Source: Candidatus Woesearchaeota archaeon (GTDB lineage Archaea; Nanobdellota; Nanobdellia; Woesearchaeales; WJKL01). From it: DNA of 13,347 nucleotides. The notes under the pieces were generated by a model that saw only the letters and a program-made list of their open reading frames with translations, was not told the DNA's origin and did not search any database. Positions 1 through 6,438 of the stretch are shown piece after piece. Numbering within the stretch: position 1 is the first letter of the stretch; each line of letters begins with the position of its first letter. The stretch spans positions 1 to 13,347 of the forward strand of contig JAHWIM010000046.1 in the NCBI GenBank assembly GCA_019322535.1, in the 5' to 3' direction. Made by a program: the position numbers and the translations under genes.

Positions 1-521
1 ATGTTTCTTTAAAAGTAAATGCAGTTTTATATTATAATGTTGCTGATTCTAGAAAAGCAGTTATTGAAGTAGAGAAATTTGATTATGCAGTATCTCAATT
101 AGCTCAAACAACAATGAGAGATGTTGTTGGAGAAGTTACTTTAGATGAATTACTGCAAAAGAGAGATGCTATCAGCAAAAGAATAAGAGAAATAGTAGAC
201 AAAGCAACAGACCCTTGGGGAATTAAAGTTGAATCTGTTGAACTAAAGCATGTTGAACTGCCAGAACAATTAAAGAGAACTATTGGAAAAGAAGCAGAAG
301 CTGAAAGAGAAAAAAGAGCAGTTATCATTAAAGCATCAGGAGAAGTAATTGCAGCAGATAATATGGCAAAAGCAGCTGTAACATTGGCAAAAGCTCCAGG
401 AGCTTTGCATCTAAGAACATTACAAACTCTAAATGACTTAAGCTCAGACAAATCTAACACAGTTGTTTTAGGTGTTCCGTTAGAAATCTTAAGAGCATTT
501 GAGGGGCTGAAGAAAAAATGA
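1..521 (+). CDS. SPFH/stomatin-prohibitin family protein, C-terminal part (5' end outside window)
   Basis: The reading frame is open from base 3, so the gene starts before the window and about 172 residues are visible. The visible start (VSLKVNAVLYYNVAD, then SQLAQTTMRDVVGE) is the second half of an SPFH domain. It is followed by the typical ELLQKRDAISKRI helix, the WGIKVESVELKHVELP strand/turn, and a charged helix rich in Glu, Lys and Ala (KEAEAEREKRAVIIKA) that forms the coiled coil. Stomatin-like proteins are membrane-anchored scaffolds that form large rings and often control membrane proteases or channels. The N-terminal membrane anchor must lie upstream. Its stop overlaps the next start in an ATGA, so the two products are probably made together and may interact. 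The usual archaeal partner of such proteins is an NfeD-type protein or a membrane protease. The family call is secure; the specific role is not. Confidence 0.93.
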   Translation, partial: VSLKVNAVLYYNVADSRKAVIEVEKFDYAVSQLAQTTMRDVVGEVTLDELLQKRDAISKRIREIVDKATDPWGIKVESVELKHVELPEQLKRTIGKEAEAEREKRAVIIKASGEVIAADNMAKAAVTLAKAPGALHLRTLQTLNDLSSDKSNTVVLGVPLEILRAFEGLKKK

Positions 522-889
522 ACAAATTCATTAAAAAACTATTATTAGGTTTAATAGTATGGGCAGTACCTTTTATTGCAAGTGTTTTAATATGGGATGT
601 AGAAGCAAATGCACCATTGGTTAGTATGGATTGGTTTGCAGCATTAATGTCTTTCACAGGTGCAGTAGGTTTTGCAATTGCAGCATGTATATATTTTAGA
701 AAAGTAAAGAAAGACACTGTAAAAGAAGGATGGTCAACAGGAATCATATGGTATATTGAATTGCTTGTACTAGACTATCTTGTTTTAGTTCTAGCATTTG
801 GAATGGCTTTTGCTGACTATGCTTCAATGTTCTTAACATATCTGAATGTAGTTGCATTAAGCATATTAATTGGGTATGTAAAGAAATAA
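518..889 (+). CDS. small four-helix membrane protein coupled to the SPFH gene
   Basis: A 123-residue protein with four predicted membrane segments at about residues 8-26, 38-60, 74-96 and 100-120. A basic N-terminus (KFIKK) and a basic loop after helix 2 (RKVKKDTVK) suggest both ends lie inside. Helix 1 carries GLIVWAVPF, and the second half has a run of conserved-looking residues (GIIWY, LDYLVL, FGMAFADY) that recalls an uncharacterised four-helix membrane family seen in archaea and bacteria; this is from memory and unverified. Its ATG sits inside the SPFH stop (ATGA), which implies translational coupling. It occupies the place where an NfeD-like partner would be expected, but no NfeD OB-fold tail is present. 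A T-rich run follows the stop. Function unknown. Confidence 0.8.
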   Translation: MNKFIKKLLLGLIVWAVPFIASVLIWDVEANAPLVSMDWFAALMSFTGAVGFAIAACIYFRKVKKDTVKEGWSTGIIWYIELLVLDYLVLVLAFGMAFADYASMFLTYLNVVALSILIGYVKK

Positions 890-910
890 TTTTTTTTATT
901 ATTTTTTCTT
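890..910 (+). terminator. T-rich transcription terminator
   Basis: Directly after the stop codon lies a run of eight T followed by ATTATT and six more T. Runs of U are sufficient for intrinsic termination in archaea, and this one separates the SPFH pair from the next promoter only a few bases downstream. Confidence 0.6.
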
Positions 911-913
911 AAA

Positions 914-924
914 TTTTATAAATA
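914..924 (+). promoter_or_regulatory. TATA box for the leaderless start at 945
   Basis: TTTTATAAATA is centred 26 nt before the ATG at 945. Archaeal transcription starts about 25 nt downstream of the TATA centre, so the transcript would begin at or next to the start codon. There is no Shine-Dalgarno sequence, as expected for a leaderless mRNA. Confidence 0.65.
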
Positions 925-944
925 TCCCCTTCATAATTTTTTAA

Positions 945-1682
945 ATGATAGAGAGAAGAAGATTAAAGCTTGTTGAAGTTACACGGGATGAATTTATTGA
1001 ATTAAAGAAAAGTAAAAACCTAAACACAGACGATGTTCCTGAAGAAGGAGGTTTTGGAAAAGTAGTTAGACCAATAGGATTTCCTGATTATGAATCTGCT
1101 TTAGAACATTTTATTCAAACACCTAGTGCAAGATATGCTTCTGTAAGAGTAGATGCTGATGAATGGATAAATATGGACTCTTTTGATATTGGAGATGCAG
1201 AAATTGAAGAGATGGCAGCAATAGCGAGAGAAAAGCGTTTTTTGGTTTTAGGATTTCATCGTGAAGATGGATACATGAAAGGTTATAGACATGAAGTAGA
1301 TTTTATTTCAAGGAGAAACGGAGTTGTTAGCGCAAGAGTTCATATTCCAGGAGTTCAAAGAAATCTATATAATTGGCAGGGCTCAGATACACCTTATCGT
1401 CAAATAACTGGTGTTTATATTCCTATATCTAAAAGAGAATTAATGTATAAATTATTGGCAGAAATGGTAAAAAGTGCAAAAGAAAATGATGCAGATAGAG
1501 TTTTGAAATTGAACAGTGAATGCAGCAGACTAACTGATTACAAGTCATCAAGAGAAGTTAGGGCAGAGTATGATAAATGCAGACAATCTTGTGTTGGTTC
1601 TGTAACACTTTTAAAACACCATCATGAAAAATTAGTAAAAGATGCAGAAGAAATATTTTCTAAACTTGAAAAACCTCTTTAA
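945..1682 (+). CDS. hypothetical soluble protein, 245 residues
   Basis: I do not recognise a family. The protein is soluble, with no signal peptide or membrane segment. Residues 1-90 are charged and acidic (EEGGFGKVVRP, DADEWINMDSFDIGDAEIEEM). A central part at about 95-165 looks like beta strands (RFLVLGFH, RHEVDFISRRNGVVSARVHI, ITGVYIPIS). The C-terminal third (about 170-245) is helical and contains three spaced Cys (SECSRL, DKCRQSC) and a His-rich turn (KHHHEK), which could bind metal. The start is supported by a TATA element placed for a leaderless transcript. The next gene begins 3 nt after its stop, so the two form an operon. Confidence 0.75.
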   Translation: MIERRRLKLVEVTRDEFIELKKSKNLNTDDVPEEGGFGKVVRPIGFPDYESALEHFIQTPSARYASVRVDADEWINMDSFDIGDAEIEEMAAIAREKRFLVLGFHREDGYMKGYRHEVDFISRRNGVVSARVHIPGVQRNLYNWQGSDTPYRQITGVYIPISKRELMYKLLAEMVKSAKENDADRVLKLNSECSRLTDYKSSREVRAEYDKCRQSCVGSVTLLKHHHEKLVKDAEEIFSKLEKPL

Positions 1683-1685
1683 AAA

Positions 1686-2057
1686 ATGGACAGAATGGAT
1701 TTATGCAAAAGAGTAGGAGATTTTCATTTAGCAGAAGCTTTGAAAAAAGCACATGAAGGTGCAGATGGTTATGCTGTTGTTCTTTTATTTTACGCAAATC
1801 AATTTTATACATCATGTGAAGATTCCAGGGGAAGATGGATTTGTGAGGGAGTATTTAGGGATTTAAATGTACCTATGGGAAGAATAGATGATGAATTAAC
1901 AGAAAGAGGAGTTAGACCTTTTGATTATGTGCATGGTTTTTTAGATGATTTATTTGAACATTTTTCAATCATGCTGGAAGATGGAAATGAAAAAGATGCG
2001 ATTACTTTTTGTTATGAAGCAAGAGAAGGGCAGTTATTTCCTGAAAAACCTAGCTGA
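1686..2057 (+). CDS. hypothetical acidic protein, 123 residues
   Basis: An unrecognised protein that is acidic and probably mostly helical, with no membrane segment. It has several aromatic and Cys residues (FYANQFYTSCEDSRGRWICEG) and an acidic stretch (DYVHGFLDDLFEHFSIMLEDG). It starts only 3 nt after the stop of the preceding gene without a ribosome binding site, so it is probably translated from the same mRNA by reinitiation. Both genes have the same composition and may act together. Its last codons overlap the end of the convergent phosphatase gene by 8 nt. The codon use resembles that of its neighbours, and the tight operon spacing argues that it is real. Confidence 0.7.
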   Translation: MDRMDLCKRVGDFHLAEALKKAHEGADGYAVVLLFYANQFYTSCEDSRGRWICEGVFRDLNVPMGRIDDELTERGVRPFDYVHGFLDDLFEHFSIMLEDGNEKDAITFCYEAREGQLFPEKPS

Positions 2058-2691
2058 CTTTAATTAATCTTTCTAAGCAGATGTCTGCATGGTATTTTTC
2101 ATGGTGAGGTGGTCTTTTACCTCTTTTTATCCATTTTTCAACTAAAGGAAGTTCATAGCTTCTGACTTTAGCAGCTGTTGGATTATCACCTTCTTCTGTC
2201 AATAAAGCTGTATGAATTGTTAACATTCCGTATCTGTTTCCAAAAACAACATCTGTGAATATTCTATCTCCAAACATTGCTAATTCAGAAGGATCGCATC
2301 CAAAGTATTTTCTTACTGCTCTTATTCCCCATGGTTTTTTTCTTGTGTGCCTTAATACAGGAATTCCTAAGGCATCTTCTATTGCTCTTGCCTGCTCGTG
2401 ATAATTCCTATCATCGTTTGTTCCAGCAGAATTAGACATTATTGCAATCCTGTTTCCAAAGACATCTCTGCACTGAGCAAATGCTTCTATTATTGTTGGA
2501 TAGATTTCAAGTTTATATGGGGCTGTTAGAGTATTATCTTTATCAAAGACTAATCCTTTAAATCCATAATGTTTAAGTTTTGCAAAATAGATTTTACTGA
2601 TGTCAGCAACTGAGAAGTGAGGTATTGCTAAAGATTTTCTAAGCATAACCCATGGAAAATATAATGTCCCTTCTAAATTAAAATTCTGCAT
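2050..2691 (-). CDS. HAD phosphatase of the PGP phosphatase (Gep4/YqeG) family
   Basis: A 213-residue HAD-superfamily hydrolase. Motif I is DKDNTLT (residues 50-56, nucleophile Asp50, acid/base Asp52), motif II is SNSAGT (86-91), motif III is Lys119 in RKKPWG, and motif IV is GDRIFTD (141-147). The wording of these motifs, with VLRH before KKP and an N-terminal stretch ending in PHFSVADI, matches the mitochondrial phosphatidylglycerophosphate phosphatase family (Pfam PGP_phosphatase, yeast Gep4) more closely than ordinary bacterial YqeG proteins. The family dephosphorylates phosphatidylglycerophosphate. In an archaeon the likely equivalent substrate is archaetidylglycerophosphate (inference). 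No membrane segment is seen; the hydrophobic N-terminus may lie on the membrane. The ATG is placed 26 nt from a TATA box. Confidence 0.87.
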   Translation of the reverse strand: MQNFNLEGTLYFPWVMLRKSLAIPHFSVADISKIYFAKLKHYGFKGLVFDKDNTLTAPYKLEIYPTIIEAFAQCRDVFGNRIAIMSNSAGTNDDRNYHEQARAIEDALGIPVLRHTRKKPWGIRAVRKYFGCDPSELAMFGDRIFTDVVFGNRYGMLTIHTALLTEEGDNPTAAKVRSYELPLVEKWIKRGKRPPHHEKYHADICLERLIKVS

Positions 2692-2712
2692 AAAAAAAGA
2701 GATAAATAGTTG

Positions 2713-2720
2713 CTTAAATA
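2713..2720 (-). promoter_or_regulatory. TATA box for the phosphatase gene
   Basis: On the minus strand the sequence reads TATTTAAG, preceded by an A-rich BRE-like stretch. Its centre is about 26 nt from the ATG at 2691, again predicting a leaderless transcript. The T-rich stretch just beyond the stop of the upstream minus-strand gene (ATTTTTTAC on that strand) could end the previous transcript. Confidence 0.5.
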
Positions 2721-2736
2721 GTTTTTGTAAAAAATA

Positions 2737-3627
2737 TTATTTGTTTTTATAATAACCATTAAATAATTTTTTAATAGCTAATATTTGATCATGGGTTGTG
2801 TTTCTTTGAAGTGTATAATACATAGATATTAAGTAATAAAACAATGCTTTGTATTTGTTTGTTTTTCTGTAATTGTATCCCTTATAAAAAGCAAAATTTG
2901 AACGAGTCTTAGATAAAATAATTTTTTGTTTTTCTTTAGGCACATCAAATCTTTTAAAAATATTCTTCAAATACCAAATAACATACTTAGGTTTTTTCTT
3001 TTTACTTATATTAGTAGAATGTACTCTATATTTTACAAGGTGTTCAGAAACAAAATCTGCTTTATATTTCTTACTAATCCTCAACCACAATTCATAATCT
3101 TGGGCAAATTTATATGGTTTAAATAACCCAACTTTTTTTAAACATTCTTTTCTTACTATAGTAGATGATCCTGTTATAAAAGGATCTTCAAGTAATTTAT
3201 CAAATATCCAACCTTTATAACATTTATTAAAATCTGTTTTATTTTTCCCTTCACCAAAAGTATACCTGCCGCTATAAACTAATCCAACTTGTTTGTCTTT
3301 AAAGAGAGGAACTTGTTTTTCCAATTTCTTAGGAAGCCATAAATCATCGTCATCTAAAAAGGCTATAAATTCTCCTTCTGCGTTTTTGATTCCAGTATTT
3401 CTTGATCCCCACAAACCAGTATTTTTCTGATATATACATCTTATTTTTTTGTTTTTAATATAAGGTTCAAGAACTTTTTTTAGGTTCTTATTTGTAGAGC
3501 CGTCATCTACCAAAATAATCTCATAATTTTTATAAGTTTGAGCTAAAACTGAATCTATTGCCTGAGATATGAATTGTGGTCTATTAAATACTGTAATTAT
3601 TACTGATATTAAAGGAGTTGATTTCAT
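2737..3627 (-). CDS. GT2 family glycosyltransferase
   Basis: A GT-A fold glycosyltransferase that moves a sugar from a nucleotide-sugar donor to a glycan. It begins directly in the fold (PLISVIITVFNRP, residues 5-17). DDGSTN (41-46) binds the nucleotide, the DxD region is LDDDDLW (91-97), the acceptor-side acid is in QDYELW (176-181), and an RVH motif follows (201-203). There is no membrane segment, so it acts at the cytoplasmic face. The start at 3627 (MKSTPLIS, 296 residues) is preferred over TTG/ATG codons up to 3648 because a TATA element lies 27 nt upstream of it and the family normally begins just before the first strand. The C-terminal part (about 210-296) is Lys/Tyr-rich and not recognised. 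It is divergent from a membrane protein gene. Confidence 0.92.
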   Translation of the reverse strand: MKSTPLISVIITVFNRPQFISQAIDSVLAQTYKNYEIILVDDGSTNKNLKKVLEPYIKNKKIRCIYQKNTGLWGSRNTGIKNAEGEFIAFLDDDDLWLPKKLEKQVPLFKDKQVGLVYSGRYTFGEGKNKTDFNKCYKGWIFDKLLEDPFITGSSTIVRKECLKKVGLFKPYKFAQDYELWLRISKKYKADFVSEHLVKYRVHSTNISKKKKPKYVIWYLKNIFKRFDVPKEKQKIILSKTRSNFAFYKGYNYRKTNKYKALFYYLISMYYTLQRNTTHDQILAIKKLFNGYYKNK

Positions 3628-3649
3628 ATTTAACATTTTTACCATCAAA

Positions 3650-3660
3650 TTTATATATTT
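3650..3660. promoter_or_regulatory. shared symmetric TATA element between divergent genes
   Basis: The stretch TTTATATATTT reads as a good TATA box on both strands. Its centre is about 26 nt from the plus-strand ATG at 3680 and about 27 nt from the minus-strand ATG at 3627. Both genes would then be leaderless and driven from one bidirectional core promoter. No second TATA-like element lies at the right distance for either gene. Confidence 0.6.
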
Positions 3661-3679
3661 TATCTTTTATCAAATTTTT

Positions 3680-4534
3680 ATGTTAAAAATAGATTACAAG
3701 GAAATTGTAAATCCATTGATATTATTGCCTTTAATTATATTGATTTCTTATCTAATAGGATTCAGAAACCTAGATTTATTAATTCAACCGATAATGATCT
3801 TTTTTGGAATTTCTTTGGGCAATACTATATTTTTATTTATAAGAAAAAAAATAAGATTGCATCATTACTTATTTGTTTATGTTGGTTTATTGTTTTCCTT
3901 AATCTTTGTAATCCCTTTATTTTATTTAATAAGAATAAAACAACCAATATTAATGGGTTTTTTTATGTTAGGGTTGACTGATTTTATAATTCAAGCATAT
4001 TATAATATATTACCAAGAAAAAATGGAAAACAAATAATTAAACTTTGGAAAGATAAATTAATCAAATCAGAAAGAGTCTTATTCCACCCAATATCTGCTC
4101 AAAAATATAGATCCAAAGATTTTACTACTGAGATTATTGAACCTGATAGAAGAAATCCTTCCCAACTTTTTTCAGATACTTCTTATTTGCCACATCATTT
4201 AGTTCAATTAATGACAACCAAACGCAAAGATTTATCTATAAAACATCAATTTGATAATAAAGATGTTGTTGTATTTCAATTATATGTTGATAAACAAAAA
4301 TTAAGTAAACTCACTAACTACCTTCATAATTCTTATAATAGTGAACACCATACAAAACTAGCAAAAGATACTAAACTGTTAAATAATCTCAAGAAAATAA
4401 ATATAAAAATAGCAAAAAATATTATCACATCTTATACCTGGGCAGAGAAGTGCAGAATAGTTTTTAGAAAAGAATTTGTTTTAGAGAATTCAAATGAAGT
4501 TTATTTTTTCTTGAAACAGGTTGTAAATTCCTAA
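3680..4534 (+). CDS. membrane protein of unknown function with cytoplasmic C-terminal domain
   Basis: A 284-residue protein. Four hydrophobic segments at about residues 9-28, 31-54, 61-84 and 88-108 are followed by a basic soluble region of about 175 residues. The latter contains possible strands (KDVVVFQLYVD) and helices (KLLNNLKKINIKIAKN). No family is recognised. The frame is open upstream to 3569, but that extension runs through the oppositely oriented glycosyltransferase and lacks a promoter; the start at 3680 sits 26 nt from a TATA element. The gene ends in a 4-nt convergent overlap with another membrane protein gene. Its place in the glycan block suggests a role in envelope or polysaccharide assembly, but nothing in the sequence proves it. 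Confidence 0.72.
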   Translation: MLKIDYKEIVNPLILLPLIILISYLIGFRNLDLLIQPIMIFFGISLGNTIFLFIRKKIRLHHYLFVYVGLLFSLIFVIPLFYLIRIKQPILMGFFMLGLTDFIIQAYYNILPRKNGKQIIKLWKDKLIKSERVLFHPISAQKYRSKDFTTEIIEPDRRNPSQLFSDTSYLPHHLVQLMTTKRKDLSIKHQFDNKDVVVFQLYVDKQKLSKLTNYLHNSYNSEHHTKLAKDTKLLNNLKKINIKIAKNIITSYTWAEKCRIVFRKEFVLENSNEVYFFLKQVVNS

Positions 4535-5001
4535 AAACCCAAAAGATCTAAAAATATATGAATAGCACCAGATAAAAACAAAATATGCTCTTTATTTAAT
4601 AATAAAAATACAATTATCACAAAAGTCAAAACATGCACTGCTACTTTCATACTTCCTCCAATTGATTTATGAAATCTTATTTTTTCTTTTGATATTATGT
4701 TAAGTTTTTGAAGTTTCTGGATTTGTTGTTTGACTATTCCTGACTTCCGACTATATAAATCAAACTTAAATAATTTAAGAAAAAAATTATGGGCAATTAC
4801 ATAAATAAAATAAGATATATCAGGCAAAATCCAGCCAATAATAAATATTCCAATCAACTGCTTAGGATAAAATAAAGTTAATATCAAACAAGGCAGAATA
4901 TGAGGAAGACTCAGCATAAAACTAAAAAAGATTTTATTGAAAATTCCTTGGGCGTTTTCAATATCAAAACTACTAGTGTATTTTTTAACAAATTTTAACA
5001 T
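4531..5001 (-). CDS. small membrane protein, possibly YdjM-like (distant)
   Basis: A 156-residue protein with membrane segments at about 24-45, 48-70, 117-136 and 139-155, and a basic loop (about 80-115). Scattered His and Asp residues recall the membrane-bound metal-dependent hydrolase family YdjM: His34 (LPHILP), Pro60-Asp61 (GWILPDISYF), His111 (RFHKSIGG), His123 (VAVHVLTF), and the closing HIFLDLLGF with His148 and Asp152. The resemblance is in pattern and order only; the canonical HRG element is not intact, so the family is uncertain. The ATG lies about 26 nt from a minus-strand TATA box. It is divergent from the CapK-like gene and converges on the preceding membrane protein gene. Confidence 0.68.
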   Translation of the reverse strand: MLKFVKKYTSSFDIENAQGIFNKIFFSFMLSLPHILPCLILTLFYPKQLIGIFIIGWILPDISYFIYVIAHNFFLKLFKFDLYSRKSGIVKQQIQKLQKLNIISKEKIRFHKSIGGSMKVAVHVLTFVIIVFLLLNKEHILFLSGAIHIFLDLLGF

Positions 5002-5022
5002 AATAAAAATTAAAATGATTCC

Positions 5023-5032
5023 CTTTTTAAAG
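5023..5032 (-). promoter_or_regulatory. TATA box for the small membrane protein gene
   Basis: The minus strand reads CTTTAAAAAG, preceded by CGAAAT, a plausible BRE. The centre is about 26 nt upstream of the ATG at 5001, predicting a leaderless mRNA. Confidence 0.55.
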
Positions 5033-5054
5033 ATTTCGAAACAAACTAATTAAA

Positions 5055-5064
5055 TTTATAAATA
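5055..5064 (+). promoter_or_regulatory. TATA box for the ligase/dehydrogenase/GT2 operon
   Basis: TTTATAAATA is centred about 26 nt before the ATG at 5086, and no ribosome binding site precedes that ATG. The transcript is predicted to start at the codon and to run through three genes to 8756. Confidence 0.65.
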
Positions 5065-5085
5065 AGCTTAAAATAAGAATTTAGG

Positions 5086-6438
5086 ATGAGACTAGTACCT
5101 GTATTAAGTAGAAATATTTTAGAACCAATCTGGATGTTGTTAAAAAATAATCCTAAAAGAAAGTACTGGAAAAAGCTTGAAAAAACTCAATTTCTTTCAG
5201 GACCTACTCTTAAAAAAAAGCAATGGAATAAATTCAAAAAAATGATTGAATTTGTTTATGGAAACAATGAATTTTATCAGAAAAGATTTGACAAAGCGGG
5301 AATAAAACCTGAAGATATAAAATCTCCAGAGGATATTAAAAAAATACCAATATTAACAAAAGAAGAAGTTAGAGAAAATGTAAATTTAATGATATCAAAA
5401 GGTTTTAAAAAAGAAAAATTAATAGAAGCTAAAACAGGAGGATCTACTGGAAAATCATTAATTCTTTATAAAACTGAGAAATGTAGTGAACTTAAGAATG
5501 CGTGTGCAAGAAGACATGACAGATGGTCTGGATGGGAAGTAGGAGAACCTATTGGGGCAGCCTGGGGCAATCCTCATTATCCAAAAACAATAAAAGAAAA
5601 ATTAAATAATTTTCTTTTTTCTCCTACTATTTATTTAGATACATTAGATACATCGGAAAAAAGAATGAGAAAGTTTATCAAAGATTGGAAAAAAGTTAAG
5701 CCTACTCTTTTGTTTGGAAATGCGCATTCATTATATATTTTAGCAAAATTTGTTCTTGATAAAAATATCATATCTATTAAACCAAAAGGAGTTATCACAA
5801 CTTGTATGGTGCTTCCTACTTATGAAAGAAAAATAATTGAAAAAGCGTTTGGAACAAAAGTGACTGACAGATATGGGTGTGAAGAAGTAAGTCTTATTGG
5901 GTGTGAATGTGAAAAACATAAAGGAATGCATATAAATATAGAACATCTTTTTGTTGAGTTTATAAAGGAAGATGGAGAATATGCAAAACCAGGAGAGGAG
6001 GGAGATATTATAGTTACTGATTTATTAAACAAAGCAATGCCGTTCATCAGATATAAAGTTCAGGATAAAGGAATTGTCTCAAATAAAAAATGTTCTTGTG
6101 GAAGAGGTCTGCCTTTAATGGAAAAAGTTGTTGGAAGAGTTGCAGAATCTTTAATCAAAAAAAATGGAACAAGAGTAGCAGGAGTTTCTTTAATAGAAAA
6201 TACATTAACAAAAATTTCAGGAATTGAACAGATGCAAATAACTCAAAATAAGATAGATGAGATAGTACTAAATATAGTTCCAGACAACCAATTCTCGAAA
6301 GAAAGACAAGAAGAATTAATTTTATATTTCAAAAAGATTTTTGGCAAAAGCACTAATATAAAACTTAAAAAAGTTAAAGAAATAAAACAAGAAAAAAATG
6401 GAAAATATTTATTTTCTATTTGCAGGGTGATTAAATGA
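5086..6438 (+). CDS. PaaK/CapK-type adenylate-forming ligase
   Basis: A 450-residue member of the phenylacetate-CoA ligase-like branch of the AMP-forming enzymes. It has the ATP-binding loop TGGSTGKSL (117-125), the DRYGCEEV adenine/carboxylate motif (261-268), MPFIRYKVQDKG (318-329) with the ribose-binding Asp, and a C-terminal domain ending in NGKYLFSI, whose Lys440 is likely catalytic. Cys and His residues around 273-282 (CECEKHKGMH) and CSCGRG (336-341) are typical of CapK-like members. Such enzymes activate a carboxylic acid as an acyl-adenylate; those in capsule and O-antigen clusters (CapK) are thought to take part in polymer modification, with acceptors mostly unknown. It starts a three-gene operon and overlaps the dehydrogenase gene by ATGA, so the dehydrogenase product or substrate may be the acid it activates (inference). 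Confidence 0.9.
   Translation: MRLVPVLSRNILEPIWMLLKNNPKRKYWKKLEKTQFLSGPTLKKKQWNKFKKMIEFVYGNNEFYQKRFDKAGIKPEDIKSPEDIKKIPILTKEEVRENVNLMISKGFKKEKLIEAKTGGSTGKSLILYKTEKCSELKNACARRHDRWSGWEVGEPIGAAWGNPHYPKTIKEKLNNFLFSPTIYLDTLDTSEKRMRKFIKDWKKVKPTLLFGNAHSLYILAKFVLDKNIISIKPKGVITTCMVLPTYERKIIEKAFGTKVTDRYGCEEVSLIGCECEKHKGMHINIEHLFVEFIKEDGEYAKPGEEGDIIVTDLLNKAMPFIRYKVQDKGIVSNKKCSCGRGLPLMEKVVGRVAESLIKKNGTRVAGVSLIENTLTKISGIEQMQITQNKIDEIVLNIVPDNQFSKERQEELILYFKKIFGKSTNIKLKKVKEIKQEKNGKYLFSICRVIK

Noticed and set aside
104..460. Minus-strand open frame opposite the SPFH gene
   Set aside because: The plus-strand frame has clear SPFH homology; the opposite frame is a shadow with Ser/Leu-rich, non-natural composition.
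3628..3648. Earlier starts (TTG 3648, ATG 3645, ATG 3636) for the GT2 gene
   Set aside because: They lie between the TATA box and the predicted transcript start, and the GT2 fold begins right after the ATG at 3627.
3569..3679. In-frame N-terminal extension of the membrane protein gene (start at 3569)
   Set aside because: It runs antisense through the glycosyltransferase start and has no promoter at the right distance, while ATG 3680 fits the TATA element exactly.
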